From: an uncultured Clostridium sp.
Lineage (GTDB): Bacteria; Bacillota; Clostridia; Lachnospirales; Lachnospiraceae
Direction: 5' to 3'
Length of the DNA stretch: 7,671 nucleotides
Assembly (NCBI GenBank): GCA_900544905.1
Contig: UQXF01000119.1
Coordinates: 1-7,671 of the forward strand
In this document: positions 1 to 7,484 of the stretch, in pieces
How the letters are laid out: the number at the start of each line of letters is the position of its first letter
Numbering within the stretch: the first letter of the stretch is position 1
Notes under the pieces: model-generated
The model's input: the letters and a program-made list of their open reading frames with translations, nothing else
What the model was told of the DNA's origin: nothing
The model's database searches: none
Made by a program: the position numbers and the translations under genes

Positions 1-4
1 AAGA

Positions 5-37
5 TCGTCGGCAGCGTCAGATGTGTATAAGAGACAG
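5..37 (+). other. Illumina Nextera adapter remnant (not biological)
   Basis: Bases 5-18 read TCGTCGGCAGCGTC and bases 19-37 read AGATGTGTATAAGAGACAG, the 19-base Tn5 mosaic end. Together they are the Nextera read-1 transposase adapter, recognised from memory of the published oligo. Bases 1-4 (AAGA) lie where the end of an i5 index would be. The biological insert begins at about base 38. Anything translated from this stretch, including the peptide MCIRDR, is artefact. Confidence 0.98.
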
Positions 38-884
38 GGCTAAGGGACATGTTCTGCTGGAGGATACTCCCGGGACCGGGAAAACAAGGCTTGCCAGGGC
101 AATAGCTGCCTCCATCGACGGCGGATTTAAGCGGATTCAGTTTACTCCTGACCTGCTTCCCACAGATGTAACGGGCATCAATATCTATAACCAGAAGAGC
201 CAGGAGTTTGTATTTATTCCGGGACCTGTTTTCACCAATATACTGCTGGCGGACGAGATTAACCGTGCAACACCGAGAACCCAGTCCTGTCTGTTAGAAG
301 CCATGGCAGAGGGACAGGTTACCACGGACGGTGTAACCCGGAGGCTTTCCAATCCGTTTTTTATGATTGCCACGGAAAATCCAATTGAAACCACGGGAAC
401 CTTTCCTCTTCCGGAAGCACAGCTAGACCGGTTTGACTTAAAAATTTCCATGGGATTTCCCACCGCAGAAGAAGAACGCATTCTGTTAGACAGCTATATG
501 GAGGGCGACCCTGCGGAAAAGCTTTCTCCAATCTGTTCATTAACAGACATTATCCATCTGCAGAAACAGACCGAAGACATTTACATACATAACGATATCC
601 GGAAATATATTATTGACATTATCCATGCCACCAGACACCATGAGCAGGCTGCATTGGGGGTGAATCCAAGAGGCATGCTGAGCCTTGCCCGGCTTTCCCA
701 GGCATACGCTCTTTTAAACGGACGTTCCTATGTGATTCCGGAGGATGTAAAATATCTTGTAAAACCATGTCTTGGCCACAGACTGTTATCCTTACGGGGT
801 TCCAGCGGCCAGGCTCTGGCATACTCCATATTGGATGATATTATGTCAACCATACCGGTTCCCACGGAAAATTTCAACCAATAA
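38..884 (+). CDS. MoxR-family AAA+ ATPase, 5'-truncated at contig end
   Basis: This is the C-terminal majority of a MoxR-type AAA+ ATPase, a chaperone-like ATPase thought to remodel or activate partner proteins, often with VWA or DUF58 partners. Visible motifs in order: Walker A (GHVLLEDTPGTGKT, about nt 45-86), Walker B (LLADE, nt 243-257) followed by INRATPRTQSCLLEAM, sensor 1 (MIATENP), the arginine-finger region (LPEAQLDRF) and sensor 2 (GVNPRG) leading into the lid helices. The open frame can be read from an ATG at 21, but that ATG and the next five codons are adapter sequence, so the true start and roughly the first 30-40 residues are missing. The stop is TAA at 882-884. The next gene begins 11 bp downstream with its RBS directly after this stop, so the two are one operon. 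The family call is firm; the client of this ATPase is unknown. Confidence 0.95.
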
Positions 885-895
885 AGGAGTAATCC

Positions 896-2017
896 ATGCA
901 GTATATCCTTGCTATCATCCTTGCCCTAACTATATATTTTCTGCAGGCTGCCCTTTACCGGAAATACTGGGACAGAAAGCTTTATGTCCGCATCTCTTTC
1001 AGCAAAGCCCATGCAAATATCGGAGATACATTAGAAATGGAGGAGCAGATTGAAAACCGCAAGTTTCTGCCTCTGCCGGTATTATTTGTGAAATTCCGTT
1101 CTTCCCGGACCTTTCAGTACGAAGAGACGGACAACTCCTCTGTTTCGGATTATTACTACCGAAATGATTTTTTTTCCATATTGGGAAACCAGCAGATTAC
1201 CAGAAAGCAGGTCTTTCGCACCACCAAAAGGGGCTATTATATCATTGATTCCATTCATCTGGTGGCCAATGATTTATTCATGCGGAGGTCCTATGCCTCT
1301 ATTTTAGATAACCATGCGGCATTGTATGTCTATCCGGGACAGCTCCGGGACCGGCAGTCCCTTTCCCTCACCAGCTCCATCATGGGAGACATTACCCGCA
1401 AAACACTCTATGAAGACCCCCTGTCTTTCCGGGGAATACGGGAATACACCAGCCAGGACGGTATGCACTACATCAACTGGAAGGCAACTGCCAAAGCAGA
1501 TACGCTTATGGTAAACACCTACTTTGATACCCAGAGCAGCGAAATTGTCCTGCTCCTCAATCTTGACACGAATGTGATACAGCGCTCGGATGATTTACAG
1601 GAATACCTTATTCGTGTAGCCGCTACGCTGCTGCAGCATATAACGCTCCATGGCTTTGCGGTACGTCTTGCGGTGAATCTTGTGGATTCCTCCACCGGAT
1701 TACCCACCGTGACAGAGCCCGGTACAGGGGATGAGCATTTACATACCCTGCTTCAGGCGCTGGCAAAGCTTAAACTTGCCAATGCGCTTACAGATTTTCT
1801 ATCCTTTTTTGACGGAACAGACTCTGTTTTTCAGAATCACACAAAGAACACGGTTTATCTGGTTATATCAAATTACCGAAAAGAAGCTCTGCTTCAAAAA
1901 TACAGGGATAAGAAGGAAAATGGCTATCAGGTGCTCTTCATCTGCCCGGAATATGCCCCTGTTTCATCCCCTGTATCCGATATCCAATTCTGGGAGGTGA
2001 ACGCAGATGAAGTATAA
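896..2017 (+). CDS. DUF58 domain-containing protein, MoxR partner
   Basis: The protein has 373 residues. An N-terminal hydrophobic segment (about residues 3-20) probably anchors it in the membrane. A beta-rich region follows (about 30-150), then the DUF58 signature at about 175-215: DPLSFRGIREYTSQDGMHYI, then NWKATAKADTLMV. After it comes EIVLLLNLD (216-224), which resembles the first strand of a VWA-like fold, though the metal-site DxSxS pattern is not intact (DTNV). The start ATG at 896 is supported by AAAGGAG at 883-889 with 6 bp spacing. DUF58 proteins are commonly encoded next to MoxR ATPases and are regarded as their partners. The biochemical role is not established, so only the family and partnership are claimed. 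It overlaps the next gene by 11 bp, with GGGAGGTG at 1992-1999 serving the downstream start. Confidence 0.92.
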   Translation: MQYILAIILALTIYFLQAALYRKYWDRKLYVRISFSKAHANIGDTLEMEEQIENRKFLPLPVLFVKFRSSRTFQYEETDNSSVSDYYYRNDFFSILGNQQITRKQVFRTTKRGYYIIDSIHLVANDLFMRRSYASILDNHAALYVYPGQLRDRQSLSLTSSIMGDITRKTLYEDPLSFRGIREYTSQDGMHYINWKATAKADTLMVNTYFDTQSSEIVLLLNLDTNVIQRSDDLQEYLIRVAATLLQHITLHGFAVRLAVNLVDSSTGLPTVTEPGTGDEHLHTLLQALAKLKLANALTDFLSFFDGTDSVFQNHTKNTVYLVISNYRKEALLQKYRDKKENGYQVLFICPEYAPVSSPVSDIQFWEVNADEV

Positions 2018-3245
2018 TTTAACCCTGCTCAAGAATATCGGAAGGCTCCTGACAGCAGCCATTACTTATCTCATTGCCTTTTCCACAGTTTTAACCATAT
2101 ACGAAAAGGCAGTGGTGGAGCCCGCATTTCTGCTTGGAATCCCATTTATCCTTATCTGCTATCTGGTAATTGAGCAGTATTGCTACCACCCGCTGCTGTA
2201 TATTTTCCTTCACGGACTTTTCTTTCTTCCCGTATGGCTGGTACCATTTCCAACCGTATGCTACAAATACCTGTACCTCACGCTTCTGGTACTGGAAAAT
2301 ATACATGGGATTCTTATCTGGAAACGCAGTAAGGAAAAACCCTATGAGGAAGCGCCCTGGGCTTTGTTTTTAGTCATAGCTGTCATCTATATCATCACCC
2401 TGAGATACCGCATGACAGCGCTTTCCCAGCTGATATACGTCTGTGGCATCGCTCTTCTTCTGCTGCATTTTATCCGGCTGTCCTTAGAAGGTCTCAGCAA
2501 AACCTTATCCAATTCCCAACATGCTGCCTCTGTGCCGGTACGAAAAATAGTCCTTACTCATTCCTTTATGATTGGTTTCATTGGGATTGCTTTTCTTATA
2601 ACGGCAGTATTTATATACGTTTTTCAGCTTGACAATGCCGTGTATTACATCGGGGAATACATTATAAAGCTGACACGGGCTTTTGTATATTTCCTTTTTT
2701 ATCTGATTGGACTGCTGCGGGCATTATTCTTTATAGAAAGCCGGGTAGAGCAGAGCGATATTACGGACAGCGAATTACAGACCGCGCTGGAAGCGGTAAG
2801 GGAGCCCTCCCTGCTGGGAAGAGTGTTGGATGGGATTTGCAGCATTATTGCGCTGCTATTTATCCTCTATCTGTTTTACCGTGCAGTCACCTATCTTGCC
2901 AGGTTGTTTTTAAACCGATACGCAAAGGATACGGATGTCGTTGTCACATTACAGGAAGCTCCGGAAAAGGTGAGACCCAAAAAGGAAACAAAACATATAT
3001 TGGAACAGATTAAGACCTTTTTCCGTCCCGACAATGCCGCCAAAATCAGACGGGCATACCGCCTTAAGATAAAAAGCTATAATCAGGAGATTTACAGGAA
3101 AAATTACACGCCGGAGGATATTGCCGACAAGGTATTAAAGATGTATGATGAAGATATCAGTGAATTGACGGACGTATATGAAAAGGCACGTTACAGCAAC
3201 GAAGAGATAACCTTTGAGGATGTAAAAAAAGGAGGAGTTTTATGA
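2007..3245 (+). CDS. Polytopic membrane protein with DUF4129-like C-terminal tail
   Basis: The protein has 412 residues. Eight or nine hydrophobic stretches are visible by eye (about residues 13-32, 40-55, 62-80, 85-105, 117-133, 141-157, 184-206, 221-243 and 274-294). A charged cytoplasmic-looking tail (about 300-412) follows. In it, residues 346-405 carry a helix pattern with YTPEDIADKVLKMYDED and then YEKARYS, which resembles the DUF4129 tail at the end of transglutaminase-like membrane proteins. In many MoxR-DUF58 loci the third gene is such a transglutaminase/DUF4129 protein. Here no transglutaminase domain or Cys-His-Asp catalytic arrangement is visible between the membrane segments and the tail, so this looks like a shortened form. 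The start at 2007 has a good RBS at 1992-1999 inside the DUF58 gene. The stop overlaps the maf start by 4 bp. The family call is moderate and the function unknown; a structural membrane partner of MoxR/DUF58 is inferred from context. Confidence 0.8.
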   Translation: MKYNLTLLKNIGRLLTAAITYLIAFSTVLTIYEKAVVEPAFLLGIPFILICYLVIEQYCYHPLLYIFLHGLFFLPVWLVPFPTVCYKYLYLTLLVLENIHGILIWKRSKEKPYEEAPWALFLVIAVIYIITLRYRMTALSQLIYVCGIALLLLHFIRLSLEGLSKTLSNSQHAASVPVRKIVLTHSFMIGFIGIAFLITAVFIYVFQLDNAVYYIGEYIIKLTRAFVYFLFYLIGLLRALFFIESRVEQSDITDSELQTALEAVREPSLLGRVLDGICSIIALLFILYLFYRAVTYLARLFLNRYAKDTDVVVTLQEAPEKVRPKKETKHILEQIKTFFRPDNAAKIRRAYRLKIKSYNQEIYRKNYTPEDIADKVLKMYDEDISELTDVYEKARYSNEEITFEDVKKGGVL

Positions 3246-3832
3246 TAAACAAAGACATTCCCATTATTTTAGCTTCTGCCTCTCCCAGAAGGGCAGAATT
3301 ATTAACTCAGGCTGGATTTACCTTTACCGTTGTCCCTTCAACCGTAAAGGAAACCATAACGGAAACCAGTCCGGATAAAATTGTGGAGGACCTTGCATTT
3401 CAAAAGGCAGACAATGTGTACCGGCAAATCCGGAAAGATTACACCGGCAAAGATTTTTGTGTAATCGGAGCAGACACCATTGTTTACTATGACCATGAAA
3501 TCCTGGGGAAACCGGAGGATGAGCAGGAGGCCTTTGACATGCTAAAGCTCCTCTCCGACCGGACACACCAGGTATTTACCGGCATCGCAATTATATTAAA
3601 AACACAGGGTGAAAAGCAGACCCATCTGTTATATGAGTGTACAGACGTTACCTTTTATCCCATCAGCGATTACGAGCTAAAGGATTATATTGCCACCGGG
3701 GACTGTATGGATAAGGCAGGCGCCTATGGCATCCAGGGACCATTTGCCATACACATCAAGGAAATCCATGGTGATTACAATAATGTTGTGGGACTGCCAA
3801 TCGCCAGGCTTTACCAGACGCTTCGGGGATAA
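3242..3832 (+). CDS. maf: Maf family nucleoside triphosphate pyrophosphatase (YhdE-like)
   Basis: The 196-residue length is normal for Maf, a cytoplasmic enzyme that hydrolyses (d)NTPs, in YhdE-type members mainly dTTP/UTP and some modified nucleotides, to the monophosphate and pyrophosphate. Overexpression is linked to inhibition of septum formation. Visible motifs: LASASPRRAELL (10-21, nucleotide-binding loop), GADT (76-79, catalytic acid Asp78), GKPEDEQEA (89-97), HQVFTG (109-114), DKAGAYGIQG (157-166) and GDYNNVVGLP (177-186). The last two favour the YhdE-type over the YceF-type subfamily. The ATG at 3242 overlaps the upstream TGA as ATGA and has GGAGGAG at 3231-3237, so translation is probably coupled to the membrane protein gene. 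All key motifs are intact and the gene looks functional. Its TAA lies inside the inverted repeat shared with the opposing GTPase gene. Confidence 0.96.
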   Translation: MINKDIPIILASASPRRAELLTQAGFTFTVVPSTVKETITETSPDKIVEDLAFQKADNVYRQIRKDYTGKDFCVIGADTIVYYDHEILGKPEDEQEAFDMLKLLSDRTHQVFTGIAIILKTQGEKQTHLLYECTDVTFYPISDYELKDYIATGDCMDKAGAYGIQGPFAIHIKEIHGDYNNVVGLPIARLYQTLRG

Positions 3833-3853
3833 ATACGCCTTTATCCCTCCGAA
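3822..3853. terminator. Convergent-gene inverted repeat spanning both stop codons
   Basis: GGGATAAA at 3826-3833 and TTTATCCC at 3840-3847 are a perfect 8-bp inverted repeat around a 6-base loop (TACGCC). TTCG (3822-3825) and CGAA (3850-3853) extend it across a 2-base bulge. The left arm holds the maf TAA (3830-3832) and the right arm holds the stop of the opposing GTPase gene (3841-3843, read on the minus strand). No T-tract follows on either strand, so this is not a textbook intrinsic terminator. A bidirectional hairpin limiting read-through or protecting 3' ends is inferred. Confidence 0.45.
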
Positions 3854-6516
3854 TCCTCTGAAAGATATTCCCGGATAGCTGCCTCCACCCCTTCCACCTG
3901 TTCCTTTAACTCCCGGGCAGACATGACAGCACAGTTCTGCCCTCTTGTAATCAGCTGGATAAGGCCATCTGAGGTGGCAACCGTCACATGGTAATCTCTG
4001 GCTATTTTGTGGGTGAGCTTCTCAATATAGGAATCCGCTGTTTCCGCTTCTTTTGTATAGACTACATGGATATTGTGATAATCAAACATTTCACCCAGAT
4101 TTCCTTTTACCTTGTATGCATCAAATACCACAATCAGCTCACACTTGACAAATGCCTGGTAATTTGACAATACATCTAACAGCTTCATCCTCGCTCCTTC
4201 TAAATTATCTTCAATCAGGCATTTCAATTCATCCCATGCATGAACGATATTATAGCCATCCACAATCAGATATTTTTCCTGGAAACGGGGTTTAGCTTGT
4301 CCCTTATACACTGTGGCTGGCTGCCGCTTTGGCTTCCTGTAGTAGTGCTTTGAGGCTCGCTCATTGGCATGAAATGTCCGCTTCAATATCTCCTCAATCT
4401 GCTCCTCATCAATGGAATAGTCAAACAGTCCTGCCTTCCGGCGCTCCAGCTCATTTTCCTGCTCATAGGATATCTGCCTGTCCGCCTTAGAAAATACGCT
4501 CTCCACATGCATATAATCCGCAACCTGGTTCCACGGCACAATAAATCCTGCCCCATGGGAACAGAATACAGAGGAGGATGGGTTGGCAGTGTCCTGCTCC
4601 GGCTGGTAGCCCACTGCGGCTATCACCTCCTCCGCATTGTGACAGCGTCCATATCCCTCCAGAGTACAAAACAGCGTCCCTCTTCCCTTCGTATAGGAAT
4701 TCACCGTAACCTGGTAATCACGCATAGCCGCCACCGGCACACTTCCGCAAAGTACCGCCTGCTCTCCCTCCAGAACCGGCGGTTCAAAGCTGCCATACAT
4801 ATTTTCAATATCCGTCATCGCCCTTCCGATGGATTCCGTTGGAACCTGCAGCCGGAATGCATAATAGGGCTCTAATAATACCGACTGCGCCTGCATAAGC
4901 CCCTGTCTGACTGCCCGGTAGGTTGCCTGTCTGAAATCTCCTCCCTCTGTATGCTTCGCATGCGCTTTTCCTGCCACCACTGTAATCCGCATATCCGTAA
5001 GCGCCGAACCGGTAAGAACTCCAGCGTGCTCCCTCTCCTCCAGATGTGCCAGAATCAGCCTCTGCCAGTTCTTATCCAGGACATCCTCGCTGCAGTCCGC
5101 AAGAAACTGCATACCACTGCCGGGTTCTCCCGGCTCTAACAGCAGATGTACCTCTGCATAATGCCGCAAAGGCTCAAAATGTCCCACACCTTCTACTGTA
5201 TTGGTAATGGTTTCCTTGTATATAATATTTCCTGTTCCAAAACCCACTTCCACTCCAAAGCGGTCCGCAACAAGCTTTTTTACCACCTCAATCTGCACTT
5301 CTCCCATCAGCTTAACCTGTATGGAGCGGGTTTCCTCCTGCCACAAAATATGAAGCTCCGGCTCTTCCTCCTCCAGCTGGCGGAACAGCGGAAGCATTAC
5401 CGCCGCATCCACATCCTCCGGAAGCTCAACCGAATAGGTAAGCACCGGCTCTAATACCGGAATATCCGCTCCCTTCTCCATGCCAATGCCTTCACCGGGA
5501 CGGGTATAGGTAAGTCCCGTCACCGCACACACCATTCCCGGAAGGGCTTCCTTTACCGCTTCATACCTTTCTCCGGAATAAATGCGAATCTGGTTAACCT
5601 TTTCCTCCCATTTTTCCATATGCGCAGCAGCCGCATTTTCTATTTCCTGTTTTTGCAGGCTGTTCTGCATTGTGCCGGACAGGCTGTCTTTTACCCTCAG
5701 ACAGCCTCCTGTTATTTTCATATAGGTTAAACGGTTTCCCTGACTGTCTCTGGCTATCTTAAATATTCTTGCCCCAAATTCCTGTTCTGCCTTCTTTTCC
5801 TGCATATATGCAAGCATGTCTTTTAAAAAGACATCCACGCCATCTAATTTTAATGCCGAGCCAAAATAACAGGGAAATATCTTTCTTTGCAGAATCATAT
5901 CCGAAATAATATCCCCTGTAACTGCATTTCCTTCCAGATAACGCTCTATCAGGGCTTCATCGCAGACAGCCACCTGCTCCTCCAGCAAAGTCCTGTCTGA
6001 AATTGTAAAATCAATACAGCCCTCTCCAAATTCACTGCGGATATCCTGCATCAGTTTTTCCCTGTCCGTTCCCGGCTGGTCCATTTTATTGATAAACAAA
6101 AAAACAGGAATCCCATATCTCTCCAGCAGTCTCCACAAAGTGAGCGTATGTCCCTGGACACCGTCTGCCCCACTGATAACCAAAACTGCATAGTCCATTA
6201 CCCAGAGCGCCCGCTCCATCTCCGCAGAAAAATCCACATGCCCCGGTGTATCTAACAGCGTAATAACCGTATCCCCACACTCTATAACTGCCTGCTTTGA
6301 AAAAATGGTTATTCCCCGGCTCCGCTCTAATTCCTCTGTATCCAAAAAGGCATCCCGGTTATCCACCCGTCCCAGCTTCTTAATCATTCCGCTTTCAAAA
6401 AGCATGCTTTCCGATAAGGTTGTTTTCCCCGCATCCACATGGGCGAGAATGCCGAGACAGATGCGTTTTTGGGATTTATTTGTTTCTTGTTCTTTATATT
6501 TTGAGGTATCTCCCAT
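3841..6516 (-). CDS. Tet(M)/EF-G-like translation GTPase fused to a Rae1/YacP-type NYN ribonuclease domain
   Basis: The protein has 891 residues against about 640 for Tet(M)/Tet(O). GTPase motifs: G1 AHVDAGKT (25-32), G2 RGIT (67-70), G3 DTPGH (89-93), G4 NKMD (143-146) and G5 SAL (220-222). EF-G-like domains II-V follow to about 640. VAGKAHAKHTEGGDFRQATY (514-533) is the domain IV tip and YTKGRGT (608-614) lies in the domain V region. Residues 645-670 (SSSVFCSHGAGF, then VPWNQVADYMH) and a basic linker (about 715-746) have no Tet(M) counterpart that I recognise. Residues 747-885 match the YacP/Rae1 NYN family: IVDGYN (751-756), VVFDA (796-800), YTKEAETAD (820-828), VATSD (846-850) and SARELKEQVE (120-129 within the domain). 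Asp753 and Asp828 align with the Rae1 catalytic aspartates D7 and D81 (alignment from memory). The start at 6516 has AAGGGG at 6525-6530 with 8 bp spacing. It follows the DegV gene by 31 bp, probably in one operon. A ribosome-dependent GTPase that also cleaves RNA is inferred; tetracycline resistance is not supported. Confidence 0.9.
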   Translation of the reverse strand: MGDTSKYKEQETNKSQKRICLGILAHVDAGKTTLSESMLFESGMIKKLGRVDNRDAFLDTEELERSRGITIFSKQAVIECGDTVITLLDTPGHVDFSAEMERALWVMDYAVLVISGADGVQGHTLTLWRLLERYGIPVFLFINKMDQPGTDREKLMQDIRSEFGEGCIDFTISDRTLLEEQVAVCDEALIERYLEGNAVTGDIISDMILQRKIFPCYFGSALKLDGVDVFLKDMLAYMQEKKAEQEFGARIFKIARDSQGNRLTYMKITGGCLRVKDSLSGTMQNSLQKQEIENAAAAHMEKWEEKVNQIRIYSGERYEAVKEALPGMVCAVTGLTYTRPGEGIGMEKGADIPVLEPVLTYSVELPEDVDAAVMLPLFRQLEEEEPELHILWQEETRSIQVKLMGEVQIEVVKKLVADRFGVEVGFGTGNIIYKETITNTVEGVGHFEPLRHYAEVHLLLEPGEPGSGMQFLADCSEDVLDKNWQRLILAHLEEREHAGVLTGSALTDMRITVVAGKAHAKHTEGGDFRQATYRAVRQGLMQAQSVLLEPYYAFRLQVPTESIGRAMTDIENMYGSFEPPVLEGEQAVLCGSVPVAAMRDYQVTVNSYTKGRGTLFCTLEGYGRCHNAEEVIAAVGYQPEQDTANPSSSVFCSHGAGFIVPWNQVADYMHVESVFSKADRQISYEQENELERRKAGLFDYSIDEEQIEEILKRTFHANERASKHYYRKPKRQPATVYKGQAKPRFQEKYLIVDGYNIVHAWDELKCLIEDNLEGARMKLLDVLSNYQAFVKCELIVVFDAYKVKGNLGEMFDYHNIHVVYTKEAETADSYIEKLTHKIARDYHVTVATSDGLIQLITRGQNCAVMSARELKEQVEGVEAAIREYLSEDSEG

Positions 6517-6547
6517 AGAAAATGCCCCTTTCTGCCATCAGAAAAAA

Positions 6548-7441
6548 TCATCTGTCATATTTTCGGATTAACCCAATCCCCAGAGGATAGGGTCCCGTAT
6601 GCACTCCTATCATAGCGCCTATCTGGTAAATGTCAAGCTCTGATTTATTCGAGTATGTCTTCAGGGAATCCAATAGCTCCTGGCGGAATTCCACCGCTTC
6701 CTCATAATCGTAACCGTACCCGATTACAATTTCATAATCATCCGGCGATTCCCCGATTTCCTCAAAGTGTGATTTTGTTTTTTCAATAATCTTCTGTATG
6801 GATTTTTTACGGCTCCGGGCAATTCCAAAAGGAAAGATTTCCCCCTCCTTTAAAATAATCATGGGGCGGATTTTCAAGGCATTCACCGCCACCTTCATTA
6901 CCTTGCCCACACGGCCACCGTGAATCAGATAATCCATATTACCCACTGTAAATATAATCCGTCCGGTTCCCTTAATCCGTTCCACACCTTCCACTACTTC
7001 CTCATAAGACAAGCCATTTTCCTGCATCCGAACCGCTTCTAATACAAGAATCCCCTGTAAAACGGTATTCACGGTTGCGTCAATGACAGTAAGCTTTGCC
7101 TCCGGATAATCCTCTAAAATAATATCCTTTGCCGTGGAGGCAGAATTATAAGAACCGCTGAACTTAGTGGTAATACAGATACAGATGATATCCTTTCCGT
7201 CCTCCACATAAGGAGTAAATGCTTCCACATAATCCTCTACAGAAGGCAATGAGGTTTTCGGAAACACCTCCGGATTATCTATCATCTTCTGATAAAACTC
7301 ATGTACCTGAAGCTCCTCGTTTTCCTTAAAATAGTTCTCTTCATCAAAGGATACATAAAATGGTACAACATGCAAATGCTTTTCCTTAATCAATTCCGGA
7401 CTTAAATCACAGGAACTATCGGTAATAATCTGGTATGACAT
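6548..7441 (-). CDS. DegV family protein (FakB-like fatty acid-binding protein)
   Basis: The 297-residue length is typical of the DegV family. Members bind a fatty acid in a buried pocket, and those paired with the FakA kinase present it for phosphorylation as FakB. Visible motifs: ITDSSCDLS (6-14), KTSLPS (62-67), TTKFSGSYNSA (91-101), VIDA (119-122), LIHGGRVGK (172-180) and GAMIGVHTGPYPLGIG (275-290). Thr63, Arg177 and His281 sit where FakB proteins place their lipid carboxylate and phosphate contacts (from memory of the family). The ATG at 7441 has AGGAG at 7449-7453 with 7 bp spacing. The TGA is 31 bp before the GTPase start, so the two are probably co-transcribed with this gene first. 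No FakA kinase is in the window, and Firmicutes usually carry several DegV paralogues, so the bound lipid and partner cannot be named. Confidence 0.94.
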   Translation of the reverse strand: MSYQIITDSSCDLSPELIKEKHLHVVPFYVSFDEENYFKENEELQVHEFYQKMIDNPEVFPKTSLPSVEDYVEAFTPYVEDGKDIICICITTKFSGSYNSASTAKDIILEDYPEAKLTVIDATVNTVLQGILVLEAVRMQENGLSYEEVVEGVERIKGTGRIIFTVGNMDYLIHGGRVGKVMKVAVNALKIRPMIILKEGEIFPFGIARSRKKSIQKIIEKTKSHFEEIGESPDDYEIVIGYGYDYEEAVEFRQELLDSLKTYSNKSELDIYQIGAMIGVHTGPYPLGIGLIRKYDR

Positions 7442-7484
7442 AATATAACTCCTATTTCTAATCTGATATACAATTCATGCCCAT

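Noticed and set aside
21..37. ATG at 21 as the start of the MoxR gene
   Set aside because: The ATG lies inside the Nextera mosaic end, so it is not a natural start; no RBS precedes it.
772..1053. Plus-strand frame of 93 codons overlapping the end of the MoxR gene and the start of the DUF58 gene
   Set aside because: It straddles two well-supported genes in another frame and has no RBS or family features.
3822..3860. Canonical Rho-independent terminator
   Set aside because: The inverted repeat is good but no T-tract follows on either strand and the stem is rather AT-rich, so only a bidirectional hairpin is claimed.
4369..4875. Plus-strand open frame of 168 codons opposite the GTPase gene
   Set aside because: It is fully antisense to a well-supported gene, shows no recognisable motif or RBS, and has the composition expected of a shadow frame. 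The shorter antisense frames at 4951-5139, 5146-5454 and 6305-6571 are rejected on the same grounds.
3841..6516. Annotation as a tetracycline resistance gene
   Set aside because: The domain IV tip lacks the Tet(M)-type loop and the protein carries about 250 extra C-terminal residues including a nuclease domain; no mobile-element context surrounds it.
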